A stretch of 64,000 nucleotides of DNA from Apostichopus japonicus (lineage: Eukaryota > Echinodermata > Holothuroidea > Aspidochirotida > Stichopodidae), in NCBI RefSeq assembly GCF_037975245.1, contig NC_092569.1, positions 33,751,668 through 33,815,667 of the forward strand, in the 5' to 3' direction. Position 1 is the first letter of the stretch, and each line of letters starts with the position of its first letter. Below the pieces are notes generated by a model. The model worked only from the letters and a program-made list of their open reading frames with translations, did no database searches and was not told where the DNA came from. This document shows positions 11,901-21,111 of this stretch, piece by piece. The position numbers and the translations under genes were made by a program.

Positions 11901-14351
11901 TCCAAACTACGAAGGGGACGGAGAGACGTGCACAAGCGTACTCCCAAAAGATTGCTACGAGCTTTATGTTTCCGGTACACTCAGTGATGGTGTTTACACC
12001 ATTTACCCTGATGGTTGGCCAAGCGGCATTCAAGTTTACTGTGAGATGGAAAGTAACGGAGGAGGATGGACGGTGAGTTTTGCAACATTTAATGATTTAA
12101 ATTTTGAACTTCCTCACATTATACTTTACTTTCCTCAAAATGATGCACCGCAGATCTCGTTGAGATGAACTTGACCATTTTAGGAAAAAAAATAAAGAAA
12201 AAAAATACTCTTGCGAATTATCTAAATTTCACAATATCCATTTCTTTGTTAACTACTTTACGGCTTTGGATGTCATGCATTATACAGTTGGAGTACCTTT
12301 TTTTCTTCATTTCATAGGTTTTCCAGCGACGATCGAGTGCCTCCGTTGACTTTTATCTTGGTTGGTTGGACTACAAGAACGGTTTCGGTAATAAAAATCA
12401 AGACCACTGGCTAGGTAACAAATATATCCATTCTATGACCAACCAGACTACGTACCAGCTTCGTATTGATCTAAGGGATTCCGCTTCATCATCGTATTAC
12501 GCCCTCTATTCGACTTTTAGCATTAATAACGAGGCAGACAAGTATCGACTATCAATTGGATCATACAGTGGAACAGGTGAGTAGTTGATGTTCTAATCAT
12601 TGAAGCATACATAAATCTGGAACGATTACGTCAATTACGAAAAGCGTGAAGACCCCCCCCCCCAAAAAAAAAATACAACAACACAAAGAAACGTGCCAAC
12701 CAAGGAGGATCACGTGACGTGCTCCCCTATAGCAATTCATTCTTGTAGTACTCTTTAAATGTTTATTCTAAAACAACTAATGTCTTGATCTCATAGCTAC
12801 CGTATTTCTGGCTAAATGATATATGAGTTCAATGTTTACAGCAATTTTCAATTCCAAACATTCCTATTTTCTTTCAAACGTTTGAACTACAGCTGGAATG
12901 CACGTAGGTTTTCAGGACTGTATACAATGTGTATAGACATAAGAAGCAGACGATAATATTCGCTGTTCCTTGGCAACACAGGTCTCTTTGCCGTGTTTGT
13001 ACGTAACAAGCACCTAACGTGATAGGAGTGACCGTCATACGCAATCTTTAAGACTATTACAGTAGATGTTCTAATTAGCTACAACATTTATAGTCAATTC
13101 ACTTTATGTCAGTTCTATTCTTCATTTAAACTTATTTATCTCATGATCTTTCATGTGCCTGGTGTAACCTACGTTTAAACTCCAACATGGAAGCTCAGGT
13201 TGAAAAATCTAAAGATTGCATTATGCTATAAAAATCGGGTAAAAAATTGAACAATCGATGACAATTAACACGGACCCTTCTTGCCATGCCCAGTAAAACA
13301 GGGACCTTTGATTACTCAGGATTGGATCTTTAAATGATACCCTTGCTTTCCTAACTTGAAGGATATATTTAGGTACCTCATACAGCCCAGCCCCCCACCT
13401 CCCCTACCCCTCCTGGCCCAGATTCGAAAAAAGCCTAAGTTAACATGTGTGGTACAAGCACAGAAATGAACATTCGGTTATGCAAACTAAATTACACATA
13501 ATAGTATTCAAGAAATATACGACTTTATACCGACACACACAAGAAATCTATAACTCGAGTTTTGATAGTATAGGAGACTAATCAGATGGCTATATGGAAA
13601 TAAGAATCAACTAAAAGAATGAATGAATAGTATTGCCAATACATTCCGATAAATAAATGTAAAATAAAGAGCGATATTAGCGACTCCATACTAACCAAAC
13701 CCTGGCAATTGCTTTGAGTAGTTTCCCCATTTGTATGTGGCACTTATTGTGGCATTGTATTTAAAACGAAACAAAAACAAAATTGTATAATAACGTACTT
13801 GCAAAGACAAAATACCTACCTTTGTATCATAAATATTCAACACACGCAAACAAACAAAAAACAAAATACGCGGAACTGACGTTTTCATCTTGGTAAGACA
13901 AAAACGCATTGCCCTCTAACTTGTATCCGATGTTGGATTCATTCAAAGTTTATAAATTGATCGGTTCATTTACTCTTTCTTGTTTGTTGCAGGCTATGAT
14001 CGTTTGTCTGGTAGCAACAATAAACAATTCAGTACAAAAGACGAGGACAACGATGGATGGAGCAGCTACGACTGTGCTGAGAGACACAGAGGAGCCTGGT
14101 GGTTCTATGAATATTATCACTGTAGACGTTTTTATTCTGCTTCTCAGTGTCGGTCTTACTGTCCCGGTTATAGTTATTATTGCTATTATTTTCCCGATGG
14201 CAGCGACAACTGCGCTTATTGCGCTCTTTCTCACCTCAACGGAGACTACGACGGCTCTACTCGAGGAACGAACATGTTCTGGTATAGTTATAGTTTGAAC
14301 AGTTATGGATGCAGCCTGCAATACACAGATATGAAAATACGGCCGGTGTAG
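2859..14351 (+). CDS. secreted multidomain fibrinogen-related protein, FReD(partial)-TIL-EGF-FReD, eight exons
   Basis: Proposed exons: 2859-2924, 8492-8522, 9176-9348, 9720-9984, 10838-11049, 11764-12072, 12318-12576 and 13993-14351. All introns are GT-AG. The lengths sum to 1674 nt, so the frame closes on TAG as 557 aa. Order: hydrophobic signal (1-22), short linker (23-33), FReD N and middle parts (about 34-178), TIL/TILa-like cysteine module (about 185-265), EGF-like module (Cys277-Cys305), complete FReD (about 312-557). FReDs of this type are secreted pattern-recognition or lectin-like proteins; a role in innate immunity or agglutination is inferred from the family. The first FReD lacks the C-terminal exon that carries the calcium and ligand sites. 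Exons 3-8 are secure by domain match and phase. Exons 1-2 rest on splice signals, phase agreement and the parallel second gene. No polyadenylation signal was pinned down. Confidence 0.8.
2925..8491 (+). other. proposed intron 1 of the FReD-TIL-EGF-FReD gene
   Basis: About 5.6 kb of AT-rich DNA with short chance ORFs only and no recognisable domain. A poly-T/poly-G run sits near 5870-5886 and a small GC-richer patch at 6395-6500. I see no transposon ORF or tandem array in it. Confidence 0.45.
8492..8522 (+). CDS. exon 2: 31-nt linker exon
   Basis: A pyrimidine-rich acceptor ends in CGCAG and the donor is GTAGGT. The 31 nt (ten codons plus one base) convert phase 0 to phase 1, exactly what joins the signal exon to the FReD exon. 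The encoded linker reads VIVSAEVRSS followed by a split Gly codon. The second gene has an exon with the same phases (55 nt) at this place. A 31-nt exon is short, so this is a prediction. Confidence 0.45.
9176..9348 (+). CDS. exon 3: N-terminal part of the first FReD
   Basis: Acceptor TTTCCATACAG, donor GTATGG, phases 1 to 0. The frame starting at 9178 reads YPRDCKEV, then GVYLIKPDG, then a Tyr-Cys-Asp motif and GGWT. This is the standard opening of a fibrinogen C-terminal domain: the first disulphide Cys, the Gly-Val-Tyr-x-Ile strand and the Gly-Gly-Trp-Thr turn. It closely matches the paralogous exon at 19805-19974. Confidence 0.92.
9720..9984 (+). CDS. exon 4: middle part of the first FReD
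   Basis: Phases 0 to 1, donor GTAAGT. It begins VLQRR and contains the FReD core WKDFRNGFG, then EFWIGN, then YQLRMDF. This is the hydrophobic core of the domain, where W-x-x-Y/F-x-x-G-F-G and F-W-x-G-N are family hallmarks. The exon stops before the region that carries the calcium site and ligand pocket. The phase-1 end fits both the next exon (10838) and the terminal exon (13993). Confidence 0.92.
10838..11049 (+). CDS. exon 5: TIL (trypsin inhibitor-like cysteine-rich) module
   Basis: Acceptor TTGTCTAG, donor GTCAGT, phases 1 to 0. The exon reads without stops and is cysteine-rich: it opens WCPANEIFSNETC, then CERTCEDLDTC, then CVCVGDYLREQGQC, then CIPLNQCNC. The CxCxxGYxRxxGxCIPxxxC pattern is the signature of TIL domains as found in von Willebrand factor, zonadhesin and SCO-spondin. 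It has fewer cysteines than the usual ten. The tail after CNC continues into exon 6 as a TILa-like segment. TIL modules can be protease inhibitors or structural spacers; which applies here is unknown. Confidence 0.85.
11588..11725 (+). pseudogene. duplicate TILa/EGF half-exon, probably unused
   Basis: Starting after a good acceptor (TTAAATTAG) in phase 0, 46 codons closely match the start of exon 6: FYINSRCTRNSTC, then YQCSDDATCDERN, then KCYCN. The copy ends where exon 6 continues into the rest of its EGF and FReD. No in-frame donor follows, and only 38 nt separate it from the exon 6 start at 11764. Read-through meets TAA at 11756-11758. It looks like a tandem duplication of the exon's first half. 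It is either a dead exon or one that gives a short secreted isoform ending after the EGF start. Confidence 0.75.
11764..12072 (+). CDS. exon 6: TILa-like end, EGF-like module and N-terminal part of the second FReD
   Basis: Acceptor AACACAG, donor GTGAGT, phases 0 to 0. It opens VGDFYVNSGCTRRSTC, completing the TILa-like module. An EGF-like unit follows with CSDHATC, KCYCNPNYEGDGETC. The second FReD then opens with KDCYELYVSG, GVYTIYPDG and GGGWT. All three modules lie in one uninterrupted exon. Confidence 0.93.
12318..12576 (+). CDS. exon 7: middle part of the second FReD
   Basis: Phases 0 to 1, donor GTGAGT. It reads VFQRRSSASVDFYLGWLDYK, then NGFGNKNQDHWLGN, then YQLRIDL and the YRLSIGSYSGT strand. 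It is a clear paralogue of exon 4 and of the exon at 19512-19634, retaining the W-x-x-Y-K-N-G-F-G and W-L-G-N cores. Confidence 0.94.
13993..14351 (+). CDS. exon 8: C-terminal FReD exon with calcium site and a Tyr/Cys-rich insertion
   Basis: Acceptor TTGTTGCAG in phase 1, ending with TAG at 14349-14351. It contains FSTKDEDNDGW (the FReD calcium-binding loop), the GAWWF motif, SHLNGDYDG, and finishes with a MKIRP-type ending, all family hallmarks. Between GAWWF and SHLNG, where the family normally has five or six residues, there are 41 residues with 11 Tyr and 6 Cys (14106-14228). This is the only C-terminal FReD exon found in the window. Confidence 0.95.
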
Positions 14352-14706
14352 ACAAAACACCCTATAACACAGTGTCCAACAGTGCATGCTTTACTTAGAA
14401 AGTAGGGAGAGATCCATACAGATCTTCGAGTGTCGGAAACCAGGACGGGCTGAAGACAAGAAAAAAAGCAGAAAATGCAACAAATATTCCAACCAGAGCA
14501 ATTCGACAAATAATTCATGTTTAAGGGAATGAGAAGATTTATAGCAATTATTGAAATCAATGTCAAATTGTAAATGTTAACAAGGTTACTGTTGTTTGAT
14601 AGTTTACAATTGATTATTGTATGAGTCTCACAAAAGAATAAGATCAGAAATCAAAGTGAACATGTTCATTTTTCTGTTCGTGTTTTCAATTCTTACCCTC
14701 ACCTAG

Positions 14707-14730
14707 CCCCCCCCCCCCCCAAAAAAAAAA
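14707..14730. repeat. poly-C/poly-A junction
   Basis: A run of C followed directly by a run of A just downstream of the first FReD gene. The 14352-14835 interval otherwise holds presumed 3' UTR and spacer; I saw no AATAAA in the first 250 bp after the stop. Confidence 0.7.
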
Positions 14731-14842
14731 TAGTTTGTCAGAAATTAACAATTGCGTGAAAGTGGTTTCTAGGATCACACACCTACATATTATATCATAC
14801 ATCGATGGGAGTGTAAAGATTCAATGTAACATACACTTGAAT

Positions 14843-14913
<71 letters not shown>
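14843..14913. repeat. (AT)n microsatellite
   Basis: About 70 bp of uninterrupted AT/TA repeats just 5' of a SINE-like fragment. ORFs predicted across it (Ile-Tyr repeats) are artefacts. Confidence 0.98.
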
Positions 14914-14916
<3 letters not shown>

Positions 14917-14957
14917 AATGCAATGGAGGTAAACGACAAAGGCAAATGAATATATAT

Positions 14958-15044
14958 AAATGAAAATCGTAATGAGTTGGAAAATCAAGAACAGTGAAAA
15001 AACTTTCAGCCTCAACCGGGATTTTCCAACTCATTACGATTTTC

Positions 15045-15050
<6 letters not shown>
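14958..15050 (-). repeat. SINE tail fragment with an inverted second copy
   Basis: 14958-15020 matches 52148-52211 almost exactly (block AATCGTAATGAGTTGGAAAA through CTTTCAGCCTC). From 15021 the same tail end repeats in reverse complement (ATTTTCCAACTCATTACGAT) and runs into (AT)n. The result is a short hairpin made of two opposed SINE 3' ends. The tRNA-like B box present at 52205-52219 is destroyed here. Confidence 0.75.

Positions 15051-15117
<67 letters not shown>
15049..15117. repeat. (AT)n microsatellite at the 3' side of the Penelope-like element
   Basis: AT repeats with two GT interruptions, directly abutting the 3' end of the minus-strand Penelope-like element. A further (AT)n lies at its other end. 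Confidence 0.95.
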
Positions 15118-15237
15118 GGAATAACGGAAAAACTGTTAAACAACTATGCTGCATTTAGAGAAAGGCTGGATCTCGAGTGAGATACAATAATTGAATTAGG
15201 TAAGTGATTGGAAGTAAAACAGCCAATGTTAGGTTTT

Positions 15238-15276
15238 TGCAGAGCTTTCGAGCAAAACTAGCTCTTCTTCAGTGCA
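15238..15276 (-). ncRNA. small hammerhead-ribozyme-like motif in the Penelope-like element 3' region
   Basis: On the minus strand: stem I 5' TGCA, core CTGAAGA, stem II GAGC-loop-GCTC, GAAA, a one-pair G/C in place of stem III, TC, and stem I 3' TGCA. This is the arrangement of the small type I hammerhead variants known from Penelope-like elements, which have minimal stem III and can act as dimers. Predicted cleavage lies after the C at 15242. It lies on the coding strand of the element, downstream of the endonuclease. Confidence 0.75.
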
Positions 15277-15429
15277 TGATCACCGAAAGTGACAAGGAGT
15301 AGCAGGAATTGAAACTGTTTTATAGAGGAGATGTCGGCATGGTTGTAAGGGCAAAGCGACTTACTGATTTCTGCTGAATTGAGCAGAAGTTTTAGAAATT
15401 CGGATTATTTTAATCCGCGTCGGATTATT

Positions 15430-15924
15430 TTAATCCGATTCCGTCGTAATTGTAAAGGAATTGTTTTGGTTTATCTGGGACGGCAAATCGTTTCTGATGT
15501 TTAAACCGAATGGTGCCGTGGTCTTTAGGTTTAGTTCCCAGAAATTTTCTTTCGCTTTCCTAGATTTATCTGTCCAAGAATCGTTCTGGTCAATGGCAAT
15601 AACACGCAAATTCTCAATTGAATGATTTTGGAGATTGAAGTGATTTGCAACAGGTTGGTAGATCTTTTTTGTTTTGATCGCCGATCTATGTTGTGTCATT
15701 CTCATTCTAAGAGTGTTTTTTGACTCTCCAATGTATTGTAAGTTACAAATATTGCAGTAGATGAGGTAAATGACATTTTTGGATAGGCAGTTAATTTTGT
15801 GCCGAATTTGGAACGTGCGTTTGGTTTGGTTGCTCTGAAAGGCCCCGGTCGAATCGACAAGTAAGCACGTTTTGCAATTTTGTGTACAGGGCGATGATCC
15901 TGTAGTTTCTGTTTTGCTTTCCCC
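15430..15924 (-). pseudogene. Penelope-like GIY-YIG endonuclease part
   Basis: Read in the same frame as the RT beyond its TAA: a Cys cluster (CTQNCKTC), then FQIRHKINC, then NVIYLIYCNICNLQYIGE (the IYL...YIG form of GIY-YIG), TLRMRMTQHRS with the conserved Arg and His, and a downstream ENFWELNLKT block. The domain is complete in outline and ends at TAA (15430-15432). It nicks DNA for target-primed reverse transcription in this family. Confidence 0.88.
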
Positions 15925-16668
15925 TTATGGGGTGTCATCCCGAAAGGATGCCCGAACTAAGATATCCCGTAGGTTGCTGGGTCTTTTAAAAGCGATGACA
16001 GGTAATTCTGGGAATACTGATTTCAGGCGTTCGGTGCCTTGAAGTAGGTGAAAATTCTTCTGAATGATATTAGCCAGTGGTGGGAGACCAGGGTGGAATT
16101 CAGTAACCAATGGTACCCTTTTGGAACTGGTTTGACGAGTTTTGTACGTCAATGTTTCGGTACGGGGTTTGCTTTTAGCCTTTTTGATGGCATTTTCAAT
16201 AGTACCCCGAAAATACTGTCTGTTTAGGAGGTGTTGTGACAGTTCTTTAGTGCGTGAATCAAAATCGACTTCAGAGGAGCAAATGCGTCGAATGCGCAAC
16301 GCTTGACTGTACGGAATATTTCTGGTACAGTGACGTGGATGGCAACTGCTTGGTAAGAGGTAGTTGTGCTTGTTCGTGGGTTTATTGAACAAGTCTGTTT
16401 TGAGTGAACCATTTTGTAGGGTCACGGTAGTGTCCAGAAAGTGAACGCCAAGTCCAGAAAAATCAGCAGTGAATTTGATGGTATGATGAAACGAGTTTAT
16501 GTCATCAATGAAGAGTTTTAGATTTGCCTCACCATGGGTCCATATCATAAAGATATCGTCAATGTAACGTAACCACGTGTGTGGTTTCAAGTTTTGTCGA
16601 GATAAAAATTCTTTCTCGAGGTTTCCCATAAAGATGTTGGCAAAGGACGGTGCCATTTTGGTACCCAT
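15925..16668 (-). pseudogene. Penelope-like RT, C-terminal part
   Basis: 247 codons: [15 protein letters not shown], the catalytic WLRYIDDIF motif (YIDD at about residues 35-38), the palm-to-thumb segment with HFLDTTV, and the Penelope-specific SCHPRHCTRNIPYSQALRIR block. It ends at TAA (15925-15927). The frame after that stop is the frame of the endonuclease, so one nonsense codon separates two parts normally fused in these elements. The fingers and upper palm are absent. Confidence 0.9.
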
Positions 16669-16679
16669 TGCGGTGCCAT

Positions 16680-17345
<666 letters not shown>

Positions 17346-17454
17346 AAGAGCAAAGAAACGGAATTGCTCAATATATTGTTCATTAATGTTATTAGTCACC
17401 AATAACTCTCAACAAGACTGGTTCTCCTTATTATCACAGTGCTTCGAATCATGG

Positions 17455-19130
17455 ATGTGTTTCCCCCGAATTTCCCCCGGACGATTACCCCTCGGACGAT
17501 TCCCCCTCGGACAATTCCCACCCGAACAATTCCCAATCCTGACAATTGCCCCCCCCCCCCGGACAATTCCCACCCGGACAATTGCCAAACTTGACAATTG
17601 CCCACCGGCGAATTCCCACTCCGTACAATTCCCAACCATGACAATTGCCGCCGGACAATTCCCCTGGACAATCCCCCTCCTCGGAAATGTCGACGATTGA
17701 TTGACAGCCGATGTAGGAGGGTTTAAACTATTAGTCCAGTAAGAATGGGGGTTTACCAAGAACTAACTGCAAGAGGAGATTTCTCTTTTACATATTGTTG
17801 TTGCTTCCCCACTGAAGCATTTAAAGATATTGTTCGAAGCCCCGCCCACTCATGAATATTAATGAGATTGGCACCACAAACAATAGGGACCATATACTCA
17901 CTATGGGTAATCCACCACCTAAGTATGGGGATAATGAAACCTTGCGTCATTGACTTTTTAACGAAATTACATTTGGCCCGCCCCTCATGAATATTAATGA
18001 GATACGATAAGGTATCAACCTACACATGTACCCCACCTCATAGCAATGCCACGAAACAAGTAAGAACAAAATCGGCCATTCTGTTACCGAGATACGGAGT
18101 CCGTCCATTTATGAATATTAATGAGATTGGCACCAAAAACAATAGGAAAATTTACTCACTATGGGTAACCTACCCACCAAGTATGATACCGATCGGATCT
18201 TGCATCATTCAGTTATCGTGATTACAATCCGGCGTCACAGAAACACACACTCACATGCGTGACTGCATAGATTCCTATTGCCTCTGGCAAGGAATAAAAA
18301 AGCGTCAAAGAAAAGTCTACTCGGAAACAAATGCAGCTATAGTGCGCGTGAAGTGCGCAGAAAATGTTAAGGTTAACTAGCTAACATGCATGTGGAAGGA
18401 TTAAATAATTCTCACAGCATCGATGAAGCTAGGACGCGCGAAGCGCGCCAAATCTATTTTTTTCACAAATTTACTAAATTGACGCTCAAAATATTTTCAT
18501 TGTGTCAGTGTAGCTAACAGTATACACAATGTACGAGAAAAAAAAAGTGTTTTTGGTACTTTGTCTCCTAAAATACAGTCCTTTTTGCTTATCAATTCAG
18601 CGGTGTTCGTACGTTTTACTACATTGCAAAATGATTACATTGTCAGAGTGACCGGACGAGAGTGGTTATTCAGATATCTTTGTAAGTAGACCAAAGTAAA
18701 CCAATATCTCACAACTTTATATTGAAAAATTAAGCGAAAGACACTCTCTACAGAGCAGACATGGTTTACACACAGAAAACCGGAAATAAATAAATATATC
18801 ATTAATACACGAGAATCTCGCACAAAGATAAGAGTTGTTCGTATCTTTAACTTCGCGATTATTTTTTTCTCAGGTGAGTTGGGGCTGTTGGTTATGCTGA
18901 TATAAAATAACATAGTACGCACACACACTTTTATTGGTAACTAGCGTTATAAAATCGTCCCAATTGGTTGCTCCCGAATTGACAATTATCCGTGGGAAAA
19001 TTGTCCGGGGGAAAATAATCCTGGGGGGGGGGGGTTCCAGGAGGAATTGTCCTGGAGGGTAATTGTCCGGGGGGTAATGTCCGGTGGGGAGTCGTCGGGG
19101 TGGGAATTGTTCAGGGGGAGTTTTTTCTGG
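17455..19130. mobile_element. candidate foldback-type element with minisatellite inverted ends
   Basis: 17455-17690 is a run of irregular 13-18 bp units around CCCGGACAATTCCC. 18955-19130 carries the same unit in reverse complement (GGGAATTGTCCGGG type). The roughly 1.3 kb between contains three copies of ATGAATATTAATGAGAT (about 17850, 17985, 18110), each followed by similar sequence. Inverted ends built of short tandem repeats are typical of foldback elements. No transposase ORF is present and target duplications were not resolved, so this is inference. Confidence 0.5.
17848..18215. repeat. three-copy tandem repeat inside the candidate foldback element
   Basis: Copies share ATGAATATTAATGAGATTGG, CACCA(C/A)AAACAATAGG and ACTCACTATGGGTAA, spaced about 124-137 bp. 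CTCATGAATATTAATGAG is nearly palindromic. Confidence 0.75.
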
Positions 19131-19511
19131 AAAAAATGAAAAATTTCGGTCAAAATTGACCTTTAACCAGTCATATTTACCACGTTTTCGTTGCCACGTT
19201 TGAGAAATTGTGTCCTACGTTCCTTATACTCCACCATACAAAACTTCGTATGATTTTGAATACTCTAATAGTCTAAACAAATGCCTAATAGATCTACCGT
19301 ACAACGTTCGCCAGCTTCAGTTATATGAATTAAAGTCCAGACATTGGACAATAAACAAGAATCATCCTGCTGGAAACATTGTAAAAGAGCACTATGTTTG
19401 TCTTTCTGATATAATATGTAAAAGAACATGTAAGAGAATAATTCAAACCGGAAGTAAAATCGCTGATAATATGATATCATATGATAATGATGAAACTGGC
19501 AAAACATTAAA

Positions 19512-19634
19512 TCAGAAGTAGGATAACTTGTCGTTACCGAGCCAGAATTCTCGTTGTAAGAAGCCAAAGCCGTTTTTGTAGTCGTTCCAACCACGGTAAA
19601 AATCTACAGCGCCATCAATCCTACGTTGAAAAAC
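19512..19634 (-). pseudogene. exon 4: FReD middle part, cut by a stop
   Basis: The acceptor TTAAGAG precedes [20 protein letters not shown], then [20 protein letters not shown], then TGA. It aligns to exons 4 and 7 of the first gene up to the Tyr-Phe, where those continue LTNQ or MTNQ. Downstream sequence (19511 and lower) has no FReD similarity in any frame I could read, so this is a breakpoint rather than a point mutation. Confidence 0.85.
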
Positions 19635-19689
19635 CTCTTAAAGATAAACTTTATATTTCATAACAATACTATTTATTTTTGGTTGTACG

Positions 19690-19707
19690 GTGGGGGGGGG
19701 GGGGGTG
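19690..19707. repeat. poly-G run in intron 3 of the second FReD gene
   Basis: A G run inside the 170-bp intron between the FReD N and middle exons. Confidence 0.9.
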
Positions 19708-19804
19708 AATCATCTTTCTATTAATACCCTCTACATCGATCATCTGTTTCAATCAAACAAGGAAACAAAGAAGTATTTCAAGAAGACAGATATAAAGCAC
19801 ATAC

Positions 19805-19974
19805 CGTCCATCCACCTCCATCTATTGAATTATTACAGTGGACGTTGAAAGGTTCAGGAGCACCGTCGGGTTGTATCATGAAAACACCAGATTCAGTTTG
19901 ATCATCACATCGATCATAGACTTCCTTGCAATCTCTCGGATACTGAGGCTCTTGGTAGTAGAAGTAAGAGGAAC
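19805..19974 (-). CDS. exon 3: FReD N-terminal part, second gene
   Basis: Acceptor GTATAG, donor GTATGT, 170 nt, phases 1 to 0. It reads SSYFYYQEPQYPRDCKEV, then GVFMIQPDG, then PFNVHCNN and DGGGWT. This is the closest relative in the window of exon 3 of the first gene: it has the same acceptor-proximal SSYF and YPRDCKEV blocks, spaced one residue differently, so the two genes are recent-looking paralogues here. Confidence 0.9.
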
Positions 19975-20999
19975 CTATACAGTATATAAACATAATATTT
20001 TGTTTGCTAGCTAAGAATTTCACAAACAAAATGCTTTCCTAATATTATCCCTAATATAGCGTTCTTAATTTAATAACTCTTCAAATTTTCGTTTCGTTTA
20101 ACAAAATGGAGAAGACACAATTATTGCTTTTGAAGTTTGAAAATTCCTTTCGAATATGCAAAATTATGGACAAGTTAATACAGCAATGCAATTTGCCTCC
20201 AATGTTTTCCCTTTCTCACCACACCAATACATTAGTCAAACGTTAATTGTCCTTTTATACATATGCGGGGGTTTCATCATTGTGTGAAAGGACGTATAAT
20301 GGGTTCCAAATTAATGTCATCACATGCTTAATAATATTCTTCACTGTTGGTTGAAAGCCTGATCTTAATATCGTGTCCCTAACTCTAGTTAATTGAAATG
20401 TTACCTATTTTGACTGGTTTCACCTCCCTTATTCCAGATAATAGAACACTTCATGTGATTTGTGATGTCTCAATTGCAGCTACTCTTCTATACTTTGAAT
20501 TATAGGCTATTATAACCTTCATTTTGATTTATCCTTGACACGTGATACATTTGGGATGTTTGCTTAGCTGTCAACGTTTTCTGTTGTTAGAATTCCATCA
20601 AAATGCAACGTTTATGTACAAATATCAGCCCCCCCCCCTGCATACATAATTGAAATAATATATAAATAAACTAGCTAAAGACATTTCAACTCAATTGCAC
20701 AAATGATATCTTTCACTCTGCTGTTGCCAGAAGCAACTTTCAAAATATAAAGACCCCCCCCCCCCCCAACGCCCTCCCTCGCAGAATAAAACAAAACATT
20801 CTTTGCAGTACAAACTATTATATGCGGATATGGTTTCATCTAACGATACAGACAATATTTAGACACATGAATATGCTTTCATTAATGTAATGCATCACTA
20901 TTAAAACTCCTAATGAAGCATCCAGCTGGTTCGTGCTATAGATTAAAGACTAAAACACTCCTGAATATAAAATCAGTGTTCAAGCACAATTGTCACTCA

Positions 21000-21025
21000 A
21001 AACAACAACAACAACAACAACAAAA
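21000..21025. repeat. (CAA)n microsatellite
   Basis: About eight CAA units just downstream (minus sense) of the linker exon of the second FReD gene. Confidence 0.95.
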
Positions 21026-21056
21026 TAAAAGGACATGTTTAGAAACAATTACTTAC

Positions 21057-21111
21057 TCTCAATGCTTCTTCTTTGTCTGCTTTGACTGTTATCGTCGACT
21101 CGCAAATCATC
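21057..21111 (-). CDS. exon 2: linker exon with a furin-type site
   Basis: Acceptor CGCTCCCAG and donor GTAAGT flank 55 nt that shift phase 0 to 1, as needed. The codons read DDLRVDDNSQSRQRRSIE plus a split Ser. R-Q-R-R fits a furin-type processing site just before the FReD, which suggests cleavage of a short propeptide (inference). Confidence 0.65.

Larger units (their letters stand above)
15118..16680 (-). mobile_element. Penelope-like retroelement, 5'-truncated, RT + GIY-YIG endonuclease
   Basis: Minus-strand element with the C-terminal part of a Penelope-type reverse transcriptase, a cysteine-bearing linker and a GIY-YIG endonuclease, then a 3' UTR with a hammerhead-like motif. The 5' end stops at codons for [10 protein letters not shown], so the N-terminal RT motifs are missing. 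The break is flush with a 304-bp (AT)n tract, and another (AT)n abuts the 3' end. This suggests insertion into an (AT)n tract, or expansion of AT at the target site. Confidence 0.9.

Noticed and set aside
13950-14387. 145-codon minus-strand ORF opposite exon 8 and a 129-codon + ORF in another frame
   Set aside because: Shadows of the FReD C-terminal exon, whose frame shows clear family motifs.
19210-19521. 103-codon + ORF over the broken end of the second FReD gene
   Set aside because: It overlaps the FReD exon on the other strand and matches nothing I know.
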